Notes under the pieces: model-generated
Told to the model about the DNA's origin: nothing
The model's input: the letters and a program-made list of their open reading frames with translations, nothing else
Database searches by the model: none
In this document: positions 26,328 through 35,406 of the stretch, in pieces
Position numbering within the stretch: the stretch's first letter is position 1
How the letters are laid out: the number at the start of each line of letters is the position of its first letter
Source: Acidobacteriota bacterium
GTDB taxonomy: Bacteria; Acidobacteriota; Terriglobia; Acidiferrales; UBA7541
Assembly (NCBI GenBank): GCA_003167215.1
Contig: PMTV01000014.1
Location: 1 to 64,000, forward strand
Direction of reading: 5' to 3'
DNA: 64,000 nucleotides
Translations under genes and position numbers: made by a program

Positions 26328-26347
26328 AGGCGAAAGAAAAGCGTAAC
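26328..26347 (+). promoter_or_regulatory. Putative LexA operator upstream of the helicase-nuclease gene
   Basis: AGGCGAAAGAAAAGCGTAAC matches the lexA-upstream element at 16 of 20 positions, with GCGAA and GCGTA 11 bp apart. It ends 35 bases before the start codon and 20 bases before a possible -10 (TATCAT, 26368-26373), so it would cover the -35 region. Confidence 0.6.
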
Positions 26348-26382
26348 CCCTTCGCTTTGAATTCCGCTATCATGGTTGCCCG

Positions 26383-29382
26383 ATGGCTCAGGCGACCACA
26401 CGTGAAAACTTTGCTGCGTTGAACGCACAGCAACGTCGCGCTGTGGAACACGGCGAGGGCCCGCTCCTAGTCGTCGCCGGGGCCGGAACCGGTAAAACGC
26501 GCGTCATCACTGAACGGATTCGCTATCTCCTGGAATCGAATCCGGAGCTTGCCGGCGAAAACATTCTGGGACTGACGTTCACGGACAAAGCTGCGGGCCA
26601 AATGAAGTCTCGCGTCGTGAAATCAGTTGGCGAGCGCGCCGAAGGCATCTGGCTCAGCACCTTTCACAATTTCTGCCTGGAAAAAGTCCTTCGCGTCGCG
26701 AACCCGGACTTAAAGGTGCTCGAGGACGTCGATCACTGGATACTGTTGCGGCGTCATATGGCCGAGCTGGACCTGAAACATTTCAGGCGTTTGGCGGCGC
26801 CGGGCGAATTCCTCTACGATTTCCGGCAATTCTTTTCGCGCTGCCAGGATGAGCTGGTCACGCCCGATGATTACCAGAGCTATGTTGACAAATCGTGGCA
26901 AGCCTATCTCGAACGTCGAGAATTGCTCGAGCCCGACGCGCGCACGCTCGAAGAAGAAGAACTGGCCCGCCGGGAAGAACTCGCACGCGTTTACCGCGTG
27001 AGCGAACGATTGTTGCGGGAGCGAAACCTGCTCACCTTCGGCGCGCAATTGATGCAAACGGTGCAATTGTTGCGATCCGATGCCGCTCTTTTGCAAAGCC
27101 TGCGCGATCAGTTTCATTACATTCTGGTGGACGAATTCCAGGACACCAACATCGTCCAGCTCGAACTGCTTTGGCTGCTGGCCGGCGACCGCGGAAATAT
27201 CGTTGCGGTTGGCGACGACGACCAGGCCATCTATCGTTTCCGCGGCGCTTCCTTCGGCAGCTTCACGATTTTCCTGAAACGCTTCTGCGGAGTTACGGAT
27301 AAAAATCTTACCGACGGAGTGCGCCGGTTCATCGCGCCATTGACACAAAATTACCGATCCACCACGCGAATCCTGCGCGTGGCGGGCGAAGTGATTTCGC
27401 ACAACGAAAAATCGCCCTTGCTGCCTCCCAAGACCTTGACCACCGACAATTCCGACGGCGAAAAGATTCGCGTCGCTGAATTCGGCCGCCCCGAAGAGGA
27501 AGCGCACTGGATCGCCTCGGAAATCGAGCGCTTGCACCTGCCCGGAAATCCCTGGCGCAACTTCGCCGTGCTCTATCGCAAACACGCGCACGTGAAACGC
27601 CTGATCGAAGCGCTGCAGCAGCGGAAGATTCCCTTCGTCATCAAGAAATTCTCGATTCTATCCAGTACGGTCGTGCGCGATCTCTTGGCCTACCTGCGGC
27701 TCATCGCCGTTCCTTCTGACAATGTGGCCTGCGCGCGTGTGCTCGCTGCGCCGTACTGGAGGCTTCAGCCGCGCGACTTGGTCCGTCTCGCGGAACGCGC
27801 GGGGAAAAATCACCGCCGGTCATTGAGCGACGAAATCGACGCGGCGCAAAGCGAATTGCAATTTGCATCCGAAGCATCGCGTCTCCCGGAACTCGTAGCT
27901 TTTTTGGCGCGTTTCCGCAAAGCCGCGCGCAAGACTTTCGCCAGCGCGTTGCTGGACGAATTGATTTCCTCCTTGGAACTTGCGCCGCTTCCCTTTGAGG
28001 CCGACCGCCGGTACCTCGAACGCTTCGTGCAATTCGTGAAGGATTGGGAGCAAAAGAGCGAGGGAAAAAGCCTGCGCGACTTTATCGAATATCTGGATTA
28101 TTTCGCCGAAGCCTCCGGTGATATATGTCTGGAAGAAGAATCGGCCGATGATGCCGTGCAGTTGATGACCGTGCATTCGGCGAAAGGCCTCGAGTTTCCG
28201 CACGTTTTCATAATGCACCTCAATAAGAACGATTTCCCCTCGAACGCGCGCCCGGTCAAATTCGAATTCCCCCCGGAAATGATGAAAGAGGAAAAACCAA
28301 CCGGAGATTTTCAGATCCAGGAAGAGCGGCGGCTGTTTTATGTCGCTCTGACGCGCGCCCGCCAGCGGCTTACCCTTTCGACTCTTAACAATAAATGGAA
28401 AAAGCCTTCGCTCTTCCTGGAAGACTTCTTGCGGAACGCGAAAATACAGAAGGGCGACACGGCGCAGTCGGCGCCGCAGATCACCGTGCCGCCGTCCCAG
28501 GAAATCACGGGCTCGGCACCTGAATCTTCCGATCCCTCGCAATTATTTTCGTCCAACGTAGGACAGGATGAAAACGCGCGCGCTTATTCCCGCGTCGCGC
28601 TCTGGGCCAAAGCCTACCATCCGCCGGTAGCCGAACCGTTGCAACTCAGCGCTTCCGCCATCGAGTGTTACTGCAAATGCCCCATGCAATATTTGTTTCA
28701 AAATATGTGGAGCATTCGCGGCGGCCCGCGCGCCACCATGACTTTTGGAAGCGTGATGCATACCACCATCAAGGAATTCGCCGGCGGCATGGCCAAGCGC
28801 GGAAAATTCCCTTTCGAAGACGTAATGGCGGTTTACGATCGCGAATGGCGCTCCATGGGTTTTCCCGACGACTATCAGGAAGAGGAATACCGCAAAGCCG
28901 GCCGCGAACAGCTCGAGAATTTCCATCGCTCCTACGCGGCCGCCCCGCCGGACATGGCGCACCAGGAAAAATCGTTCGAGCTTCACCTCGATCATGACGT
29001 CATTGTGAAAGGCCGCATGGATCAGGTGAACCGGCTGGGCTCAAAAGAAGTGGAAATCGTGGACTACAAAACGGGCAAGCCCAAGGACGCCAAAAAGGCC
29101 AAGGACAGCTTGCAACTCAGCGTTTACGCTCTGGCGGCTGAAGAAGTGCTGGAACTGAAACCGGAACGCCTGGTTTTTTACAATCTGACCACCAACGAAG
29201 CAGTCGCGAGTGAGCGCGACGCGAAAGCACTGGCGAAAACGAAACAGACTATCTACGAAGTGGCCGACCAGATTCGCGCCGGTGAGTTTCCCGCCAAGCC
29301 GAGTTTTCTCTGCGTGTATTGCGATTACAGACCGCTGTGCCCCGCGCACGAACAATTAATTTCGATTCAACCGGCCAGATAG
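26383..29382 (+). CDS. UvrD/Rep-type helicase fused to a RecB-like, Fe-S-cluster nuclease
   Basis: Single-chain ATP-dependent helicase/nuclease of 999 residues, probably for DNA break processing. The helicase part (about 1-680) has Walker A AGAGTGKTRV (about 33), ILVDEFQDT (about 248), GDDDQAIYRFRGA, the QNYRSTTRIL motif and VHSAKGLEFPHVF. The nuclease part (about 740-995) has an upstream Cys in IECYCKCPMQY, His in SVMHTT, Asp in KGRMDQV, the VDYKTG catalytic block, and CVYCDYRPLC. The four-cysteine arrangement matches AddB/Cas4-type 4Fe-4S nucleases. No AddB or RecC partner is adjacent. A LexA-like element lies upstream, suggesting damage induction. Confidence 0.9.
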   Translation: MAQATTRENFAALNAQQRRAVEHGEGPLLVVAGAGTGKTRVITERIRYLLESNPELAGENILGLTFTDKAAGQMKSRVVKSVGERAEGIWLSTFHNFCLEKVLRVANPDLKVLEDVDHWILLRRHMAELDLKHFRRLAAPGEFLYDFRQFFSRCQDELVTPDDYQSYVDKSWQAYLERRELLEPDARTLEEEELARREELARVYRVSERLLRERNLLTFGAQLMQTVQLLRSDAALLQSLRDQFHYILVDEFQDTNIVQLELLWLLAGDRGNIVAVGDDDQAIYRFRGASFGSFTIFLKRFCGVTDKNLTDGVRRFIAPLTQNYRSTTRILRVAGEVISHNEKSPLLPPKTLTTDNSDGEKIRVAEFGRPEEEAHWIASEIERLHLPGNPWRNFAVLYRKHAHVKRLIEALQQRKIPFVIKKFSILSSTVVRDLLAYLRLIAVPSDNVACARVLAAPYWRLQPRDLVRLAERAGKNHRRSLSDEIDAAQSELQFASEASRLPELVAFLARFRKAARKTFASALLDELISSLELAPLPFEADRRYLERFVQFVKDWEQKSEGKSLRDFIEYLDYFAEASGDICLEEESADDAVQLMTVHSAKGLEFPHVFIMHLNKNDFPSNARPVKFEFPPEMMKEEKPTGDFQIQEERRLFYVALTRARQRLTLSTLNNKWKKPSLFLEDFLRNAKIQKGDTAQSAPQITVPPSQEITGSAPESSDPSQLFSSNVGQDENARAYSRVALWAKAYHPPVAEPLQLSASAIECYCKCPMQYLFQNMWSIRGGPRATMTFGSVMHTTIKEFAGGMAKRGKFPFEDVMAVYDREWRSMGFPDDYQEEEYRKAGREQLENFHRSYAAAPPDMAHQEKSFELHLDHDVIVKGRMDQVNRLGSKEVEIVDYKTGKPKDAKKAKDSLQLSVYALAAEEVLELKPERLVFYNLTTNEAVASERDAKALAKTKQTIYEVADQIRAGEFPAKPSFLCVYCDYRPLCPAHEQLISIQPAR

Positions 29383-29449
29383 GTCGGTAGCCCCGAATTA
29401 CGGTGTCGCCCCGTCATCCTAGACGAGTGCCGCTCGAAACCAACGGGAA

Positions 29450-30622
29450 TTAGTGGAGTCCAGCCTGGAAATACCCTTGCCGCGCGGTCACGTCCAAGTC
29501 CGGCCGCCGGACGCGCACTTCGATGGTGTGATAGTCCTTGCTGCGGTCCGATTCTCTCGGAGCGAAAGTGATGGTGTACACATCGCGAGCCTGCTCGGTC
29601 ACCGCCGAGTACAGCCGCGACAATTCATTATCCCTCGCCGCGTAAAATGTATCTCCGCCCGTGCTCGCGGCGTACTTGTCGATCTCCGACGCTCCGTGCT
29701 GAATGAGGGAGCGGCCAATCGGAGTCTGGTGAGTCACGGAAATAGCAAACACGGAAACATCAGCGAGGAGAAGCGAGTGCAGGGTTTCGTTGAACGAGTG
29801 CTGGTTGTTGTGGGTATTGCTCCCGTCGGAAATAAGGAAAATTATTTTCCGACGATCGCGCCCGCGCCCTTTCAGCATTTGGCCCGCTGCATAGATGGCG
29901 TCATCCAGAGAATTATGGGTAGCCTGTTTTCCAAAACCGCGAACCTGCACGCCGCCTTGCCCGGTGGTTCCGGTTCCGTCCGGCTGGGTCTGCCCATTGA
30001 TGATCGGACCCGCGGTCGTAGGGTCGTTAATGATTGTTGTACTATGCGAGTCCAGGGACAGGCGCTTGAGCGCGGTAAAAAGTTTGTCGTTGTTGAAAGA
30101 AAAATCGGCGACCGTCTGGGGAAATTCCGAATAGGTGACCAGGGCTACCTCGTCCGCGGAGCCAAAGCCGGCGGCGACCGCGTCCAGACTTTTCTTGACC
30201 TGTTCGGCCTCCTTTTCGGCAAGATCATCGTCGAGCAGGACCACCGCGGACAGCGGATAGGGCTGCGAATCGAACAGCACGATTTGCTGCTCTACGTCGT
30301 CGGAGAAAATGCGGAACTCATCCCGCTGAAGGTCGACGACGAGCTGGCCGTCGCGGTTCTTGACCGTGACCGGCACGATGACAAGTTCCGTTCGTACCGA
30401 GATGCGATTGCGAGTATCTCCTTGTTGCACGGCTGCGCCTGACGGTGACGGCCTCGCCGCAGGGTTCTGCGGCGGCGGGCTGGGTTTTGCCGTCTGGCCC
30501 GGTTGAACGGGAGCCGGCGGCTGGGCGTCCTGCTGCAGCGAGCCAGGCTGGATCGGTTGCTGCGCGTGCGCGCAAGCGCAAAGAAGTAATACAATGGCAA
30601 TCGACAGAATGATTCGCGTCAT
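29450..30622 (-). CDS. Secreted VWFA-domain protein (acidobacterial type), degenerate metal site
   Basis: Exported protein with the VWFA-related domain common in Acidobacteriota, of unknown role. The 390 residues comprise a signal peptide (1-20), a Pro/Gln-rich linker to about 70, a short beta segment (VPVTVKNRDGQLVVDLQRDEF) and a VWA domain about 125-370. The first metal-ion-dependent adhesion motif, normally DxSxS, here reads DDDLA, so metal-dependent binding is doubtful. The later Asp motif (FLISDGSN) is kept. The characteristic end (VRVRRPDLDVTARQGYF) is shared with the two neighbours. It is divergent from the next VWFA gene. Confidence 0.87.
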   Translation of the reverse strand: MTRIILSIAIVLLLCACAHAQQPIQPGSLQQDAQPPAPVQPGQTAKPSPPPQNPAARPSPSGAAVQQGDTRNRISVRTELVIVPVTVKNRDGQLVVDLQRDEFRIFSDDVEQQIVLFDSQPYPLSAVVLLDDDLAEKEAEQVKKSLDAVAAGFGSADEVALVTYSEFPQTVADFSFNNDKLFTALKRLSLDSHSTTIINDPTTAGPIINGQTQPDGTGTTGQGGVQVRGFGKQATHNSLDDAIYAAGQMLKGRGRDRRKIIFLISDGSNTHNNQHSFNETLHSLLLADVSVFAISVTHQTPIGRSLIQHGASEIDKYAASTGGDTFYAARDNELSRLYSAVTEQARDVYTITFAPRESDRSKDYHTIEVRVRRPDLDVTARQGYFQAGLH

Positions 30623-30786
30623 CGGCGTATCTCGTTTCGCGCCCTTCGGCGGCGTTCTAAGCTATTGCTCGTTCGCAACCTGCCTCTGTGCCGGCGAACT
30701 ACTCATGTCCGGCGACAGTGGCCAAACATCCGGCCGCGCTCCGAGTGCATCGTAAGTAGCGCGGCTAATCTGAGGGAGATTATACA

Positions 30787-31842
30787 ATGCGGCTGACCCG
30801 CCTCGTGGCAGGCTTTTTCATACTGGCTCTCGCAGGATACTTGGGTGCAGGCGGAGCCTGGCCTGCGAATGCTACTTCGTCGAGCGCCCTGTCGGGGGAT
30901 GCGCCGCAGTCGTCCACACCCGCCCCACCGCAACAGGATCAGCAACCCCCACAGTCATCCCAAACCTTGAAGAGAGAGACCACACTGGTCAACGTCTTTG
31001 TGACCGCCCGTGATAAGAAGAACGGCATCGTCTCCGACCTGCTGCAAAACGATTTCAAAATCTCTGAGGATGGCCAGGACCAAAAGGTTGCCTTCTTCGA
31101 GAAAGACGTAAATATGCCGATCACGCTCGGCCTGCTAATCGACACGAGCGGCAGCATGTACCACGTGATCGGAGCGGAACAGGATACGGCATCGCGTTTT
31201 CTGCGGGAAGTGATGCGGAAGAAAGACGAAGCCATGGTCATCAGCTTCGACTTTGACGTGGACTTGCTGGCGGACTTTACGGAAGACACCAACGTTCTCG
31301 AACGTGCCATCCGCCGGACGAGCATAAGTTCCGTGGCAGGCGGAGGACCAGTAACTCCGGGCACGATTCCGCAAGGAAACAATGCCGGCGGAACGGACCT
31401 CTACGACGCGATCTACCTGGCGTGTCACGACGAATTAGCAACGGAAGCGGGACGCAAGGCCGTGATTGTGATGAGCGACATGGAGGACACCGGCAGCAAA
31501 TTAAGATTGCAGGATGCAGTCGAAGCTTGCCAGCGAGCTGACGGCGTGATTCATGTGCTTCTGATCTCGGATTCCACTTTCGGGGTGACGATGGGAAGCG
31601 GTCCGGGAGTGGCGCGAAAAATGTCGGAGGACACGGGCGGCCGCGTAATCAACGTTCACAGCGAGAAGTCGCTGGAAAAAGCATTTGACGTAATCTCGGA
31701 AGAATTGCGCTCTCAATATGTGATTGGCTACTATCCCACCAACGAAAAACGCGACGGAACATTCCGGAAAATTAAGGTCGATATCGATCGGCCCGACGTC
31801 AAGGTTCTCGCTCGCAGAGGTTATTACGCACCATTTAAGTAG
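30787..31842 (+). CDS. Secreted VWFA-domain protein (acidobacterial type)
   Basis: 351 residues: signal peptide (about 1-28), Pro/Gln-rich linker, NVFVTARDKKNGIVSDLLQN pre-domain, and a VWA domain with an intact MIDAS motif (LLIDTSGSM at about residue 118) plus IVMSDMEDTGS. The C-terminal signature VKVLARRGYYAPF closes it. GAGGGAG precedes the ATG. Its flanking paralogues lie on the opposite strand on both sides. Members of this family are abundant in the phylum and probably act outside the cytoplasm, but no function is established. Confidence 0.9.
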   Translation: MRLTRLVAGFFILALAGYLGAGGAWPANATSSSALSGDAPQSSTPAPPQQDQQPPQSSQTLKRETTLVNVFVTARDKKNGIVSDLLQNDFKISEDGQDQKVAFFEKDVNMPITLGLLIDTSGSMYHVIGAEQDTASRFLREVMRKKDEAMVISFDFDVDLLADFTEDTNVLERAIRRTSISSVAGGGPVTPGTIPQGNNAGGTDLYDAIYLACHDELATEAGRKAVIVMSDMEDTGSKLRLQDAVEACQRADGVIHVLLISDSTFGVTMGSGPGVARKMSEDTGGRVINVHSEKSLEKAFDVISEELRSQYVIGYYPTNEKRDGTFRKIKVDIDRPDVKVLARRGYYAPFK

Positions 31843-31887
31843 AACCCTGCGTACAGGCAGACTGCTCCGGGCGCCTCGGAAATCACG

Positions 31888-32988
31888 CTACTTACCAGCT
31901 GGCGTTGGCGCCACTGAGTAATAGCCCTTGCGCGTTCGGACGGCGAGACCCTTGCGATCGGTCCCGACTTCAATTTTGCGGTATTTGCCCGCTGTTTCCG
32001 TATCCTTAGGCGAATAGGCAATGAAATACTGGCTGCGCAATTCAGTTCCGATGTCCACAAACGATTGCGCCAAATCCTCGACTTTGTAAGGATAAAATAC
32101 GCGGCCGCCAGTTTGGTCCGCAAATTCCTCCAGCACTTTGTCTCCGCCTTCCACGTGTAGCTTCTTCGGTTTGTCGCCGCTGATGGAGAGCCAGTCGGTG
32201 TTCGTGCTGATCGCGTAGATGGCGGCCTCGGCGCGAATGGCGGATTCGATGGCGTCACTGAGCGCGTGGTCGCTCAGATTATCATCGCCATCGCTGATCA
32301 CGACAATCACGCGGCGTACTTCGGGATTCGGCCCGTTGGGCGCAGGCGGATTCAGGAGTTTCTCGGAGGCCCGATAGATAGCGTCGTTCAGAGCGGTTCC
32401 GCCTCCCGCGCGCTGCTTGCGGATCGCGGCGGTGAGCAGGCCGAGATCACCGGTGTAATCCTGTATGACCTCGGGTTCGTTGTCGAAGGTCATCAGAAAA
32501 GCCAGGTCTTTATTCCTGCGGATTACGCCATCAAGGAAATCGATAGCGGCGTCCTGTTCGAACGCGAGGCGGGGCCGGATGCTATTGGAGGTGTCGAGCA
32601 GCACCCCGATGCGCAGCGGCAAGTCGGTTTCGCGTCCAAAGAACCGGATGTCCTGTGGCGCGTTGTCCTCGAGAATTTTGAAGTCGCTCTGTTCGAGATC
32701 GGTGACGAAATTATGGCGGCGATCGGTGACGGTGGCGACTAGATGAACCAGGCCGGTGGTGGAAACAATCGGCGGCAATTTGTTCTGCCCCGCCTGCGCG
32801 GCATCAGCGGGACTTTGCGCCGGGGGAGCCTTTTGCCCCGTTTCAGAAGATTGCGAAGCAGGAGCGCTCCAGTCTGGCCGCGCCGGACTAGAAGGCGGAG
32901 GAGACTGCTGTGCGTAAATGCAGGTCCCCGAAATACAAATAAGCGCTGCCAGAACGATAAGAGTGCGCAATCGTCGCACGTTGATCAA
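31888..32988 (-). CDS. Secreted VWFA-domain protein (acidobacterial type)
   Basis: 366 residues: signal peptide ending near CIYAQ, Ser/Pro/Gln linker to about 75, HLVATVTDRRHNFVTDLEQS pre-domain, VWA domain with intact DxSxS (LLDTSNSIRP) and VISDGDDNLSDH, and the family end GLAVRTRKGYYSV. The start is TTG at 32988 directly after the rluD stop codon, or GTG at 32979; neither has a clear ribosome site. It may therefore be read as the last gene of the ileS-lspA-lgt-rluD transcript. It is convergent with the previous VWFA gene. Confidence 0.88.
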   Translation of the reverse strand: MINVRRLRTLIVLAALICISGTCIYAQQSPPPSSPARPDWSAPASQSSETGQKAPPAQSPADAAQAGQNKLPPIVSTTGLVHLVATVTDRRHNFVTDLEQSDFKILEDNAPQDIRFFGRETDLPLRIGVLLDTSNSIRPRLAFEQDAAIDFLDGVIRRNKDLAFLMTFDNEPEVIQDYTGDLGLLTAAIRKQRAGGGTALNDAIYRASEKLLNPPAPNGPNPEVRRVIVVISDGDDNLSDHALSDAIESAIRAEAAIYAISTNTDWLSISGDKPKKLHVEGGDKVLEEFADQTGGRVFYPYKVEDLAQSFVDIGTELRSQYFIAYSPKDTETAGKYRKIEVGTDRKGLAVRTRKGYYSVAPTPAGK

Positions 32989-34032
32989 TTATAGAAACCC
33001 CTGCAATCCGGCATCAATCACGCTGGAAGCGATTTTTACGGCTCGTCCCAAACCCTGAAAGTACGCGGTCAAATCGGGCGGCAGCGGAGCACGGCACTCA
33101 ATTCGTTTGCCGGACCGCGGATGAACAAAAGCAATTCGCGCGGCGTGCAGGAAATTTCTTTCCAGCGGCGGCAGGAGTTCAGCGCCGATACGTTCCTGGC
33201 GCGGCGCGCCGTAAACCGTGTCGCCCACGACCGGACATCCGAGCGCGGAGAAATGCACGCGAATCTGGTGAGTTCTGCCGGTGTGCAAGCCCGCTTCGAT
33301 GAAAGAAAAGTTGCCGAGCCGCATGCGCAAGCGCCAGTCCGTACGTGCCTGGCGGCCTTCGCGGCGCCGTGCCGTCATGCGCGAGCGGCGGCGAAGGTCG
33401 CGCGCAATGGGCAAATCGACGATTCCGGCTTCGCCCTTTAACTTCCCGTGTAGAAGCGCCAGATACGTCTTCTCAATGCGGCGTTCGCGAAAATCTTCGA
33501 CCAGCTTTAAGTGGGCCATATCAGTCCGCGCAATCAATAACACGCCGGAGGTCCCTTTGTCGATTCGATGCACGATGCCCGGCCGGAGAGGCCCGCCTAC
33601 TGTGGACAAACCTTGACCTCCGCCAAAGCGATGCAACAGCGCGGCGACGAGAGTACCGGCGTCAGCACCTGCGCCCGGATGAACGATCATTCCCGCGGGT
33701 TTGTTTACGACCGCCACGTCCGCATCTTCGTAAATGATATCGAGCGGGATATTTTCCGCCTCCACGCCGGGGAGCGGAGGACGAGGAATATTTACGGTGA
33801 CCGTTTCCCCAACTTCGAGACGATGTGAGGACTTCCTCGCGAGACCATCCACAAGCACCCGCGCTTCGTCGATCAGAGTCTGCACGTGGGTGCGGCTCAT
33901 GTCGCTGAGATGCACGGCGAGAAAACGGTCGAGACGCTGGCCCCCGGCTTCTTCGTTAACGGCGAAAGTATCGTGCTCGGAAGAGTCTTCGTCAGATTCG
34001 AAATTGTTTGGCATATCAGAATGTGCGCGCAT
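32989..34032 (-). CDS. RluD-type 23S rRNA pseudouridine synthase
   Basis: Isomerises uridines in 23S rRNA (RluD family by sequence; the exact site is not provable here). An N-terminal S4 RNA-binding domain (GGQRLDRFLAVHLSDMSR) precedes the catalytic domain with VNKPAGMIVHPG, the active Asp in VHRIDKGTSG and the end block HTGRTHQIRVH. A basic insertion (RDLRRRSRMTARRREGR) is unusually Arg-rich. The start is unclear: ATG at 34032 or 34014. It follows lgt closely, in a same-strand group with ileS and lspA. Confidence 0.9.
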   Translation of the reverse strand: MRAHSDMPNNFESDEDSSEHDTFAVNEEAGGQRLDRFLAVHLSDMSRTHVQTLIDEARVLVDGLARKSSHRLEVGETVTVNIPRPPLPGVEAENIPLDIIYEDADVAVVNKPAGMIVHPGAGADAGTLVAALLHRFGGGQGLSTVGGPLRPGIVHRIDKGTSGVLLIARTDMAHLKLVEDFRERRIEKTYLALLHGKLKGEAGIVDLPIARDLRRRSRMTARRREGRQARTDWRLRMRLGNFSFIEAGLHTGRTHQIRVHFSALGCPVVGDTVYGAPRQERIGAELLPPLERNFLHAARIAFVHPRSGKRIECRAPLPPDLTAYFQGLGRAVKIASSVIDAGLQGFL

Positions 34033-34063
34033 CGAAGTTTTGCAGATGGGAGGCGAGCAGCAT

Positions 34064-34891
34064 CTAGCGCGCAACCGTAGCGCGGGCGGCAGAAGAAGAG
34101 GCCATCGGCGCGCCCTTGCCTCTCAACCCACGCCACCAAAGGAATGCGCCGGTAACGATCAGGCCGACGCTTACAATCTGCATCAGTGAGACCGTATCGT
34201 GGAACATCATGGTGCGGCCCGGATCGCCTCGGAAGAATTCGATGGTGCCGCGCTCCACCCCGTAGAGAAGGAAATACGTGGCGATGATTTGCCCGGTAAA
34301 GCGCTGGCGCTTGCCGATCCAAACAAGAATTAGGAAATTGAGAAACTCCGCGGCCGCTTCATAAAGCTGGGTGGGATGCAAATGAACGCCGAGCGGCGTT
34401 CCGGCAAGCTGCGCGGCCGCCGGATTAGTGAACACCACACCCCAAGCAACGGTAGTCGGCTTGCCGTAACAGCACCCGGCGGCAAAACATCCCAACCGCC
34501 CGATGGCGTGGCCCAGCGGCAACCCCGCCACAATCGTGTCCATAACGGGGAGCAGCGGCATTTTCTGAAAGTATGAATACAAAACAATCATGAGTATGGC
34601 GCCGACGATGCCGCCATAGAAAGTTCCGCCGGACTGAAATGTGTTCAAGCTGAAAATGTCCCGCGGATTGGCCACGTAGTAGTCCCAGTCGCTCAGAATA
34701 AGCCAGACTTTCGCCAGGAGGAGCGCAACCAGGACGGTGTAGATCCCCATGTTCCAGACTTTGTCAGGATCGAGACCTGCGCGCGGCGCCCGCTTGCGGG
34801 CATACCATAAGCCTGCAAGCACGCCAGTAGCAACCAGCACGCCGTACGAATAGATATTAATTCCGCCGATATGAAAGAGGATGGGATGCAT
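34064..34891 (-). CDS. lgt: Prolipoprotein diacylglyceryl transferase
   Basis: Inner-membrane enzyme that attaches diacylglycerol to the lipobox cysteine, the first step of lipoprotein maturation. 275 residues with about seven helices. Signatures: GGTFYGGIVG, GHAIGRLGCFAAGCCYGKP and LHPTQLYEA. It starts two bases after the end of lspA, whose product acts next in the same pathway. Length and motifs are normal. The C-terminal Ala/Arg tail is slightly extended. Confidence 0.96.
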   Translation of the reverse strand: MHPILFHIGGINIYSYGVLVATGVLAGLWYARKRAPRAGLDPDKVWNMGIYTVLVALLLAKVWLILSDWDYYVANPRDIFSLNTFQSGGTFYGGIVGAILMIVLYSYFQKMPLLPVMDTIVAGLPLGHAIGRLGCFAAGCCYGKPTTVAWGVVFTNPAAAQLAGTPLGVHLHPTQLYEAAAEFLNFLILVWIGKRQRFTGQIIATYFLLYGVERGTIEFFRGDPGRTMMFHDTVSLMQIVSVGLIVTGAFLWWRGLRGKGAPMASSSAARATVAR

Positions 34892-34893
34892 CG

Positions 34894-35406
34894 CTAGGCT
34901 CGCTCTTGATTAGGATGCCGCCAATCGCGGAAGAGTTCAAGGATCACAAGGCCCGCGCCGACAACAATCGCCGAATCAGCAATGTTGAATGTATACCAAT
35001 GATGGCTGCCAATGTAGAAGTCGATAAAATCGGTCACACTGCGATGGAGAACACGGTCGAGAACGTTTCCCGATGCGCCGCCCAAGATTAAAGCCAGCCC
35101 GCACTGTGCGAGCCTGCCCCCCGCGCGGCCGCTGACGAGCAGCCAAGCAAGCAACGCGATAACGGCGACAGAAAACACAATCAGCACAGGGGCCAGCAAG
35201 GGGTTGCTTGAATCGGCGAACAATCCGAAAGCCACCCCTGGATTGCTGGTATGAACCAGATTCAGCAAGCCGGGAACGAGAACGCGAATGGTCCCCGGGG
35301 AGGTGTACCGCTCCACTGCGTATTTGCTGACCTGATCCGCCACTAGCGCGGCGAACACGAGAAATCCCAGGGTGTACCAGCCTGAACGCGACGCGGAAGA
35401 TGTCAA
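34894..35406 (-). CDS. lspA: Lipoprotein signal peptidase (signal peptidase II)
   Basis: Aspartyl protease that removes the signal peptide after Lgt has acted. About 170 residues with four membrane helices. Catalytic aspartates lie in GNVLDRVLH and FNIADSAIV. Start chosen as TTG at 35406, which overlaps the ileS stop codon as TTGA with AAGG just upstream; a longer in-frame extension to 35478 would read through ileS and is Arg-rich and unlike the family. The ileS-lspA-lgt order is a recurrent arrangement. Confidence 0.94.
   Translation of the reverse strand: MTSSASRSGWYTLGFLVFAALVADQVSKYAVERYTSPGTIRVLVPGLLNLVHTSNPGVAFGLFADSSNPLLAPVLIVFSVAVIALLAWLLVSGRAGGRLAQCGLALILGGASGNVLDRVLHRSVTDFIDFYIGSHHWYTFNIADSAIVVGAGLVILELFRDWRHPNQERA

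Noticed and set aside
26710-27591. 293-codon open frame opposite the helicase gene
   Set aside because: Fully antisense to conserved helicase motifs; composition is low-complexity Phe/Arg/Glu with no domain.
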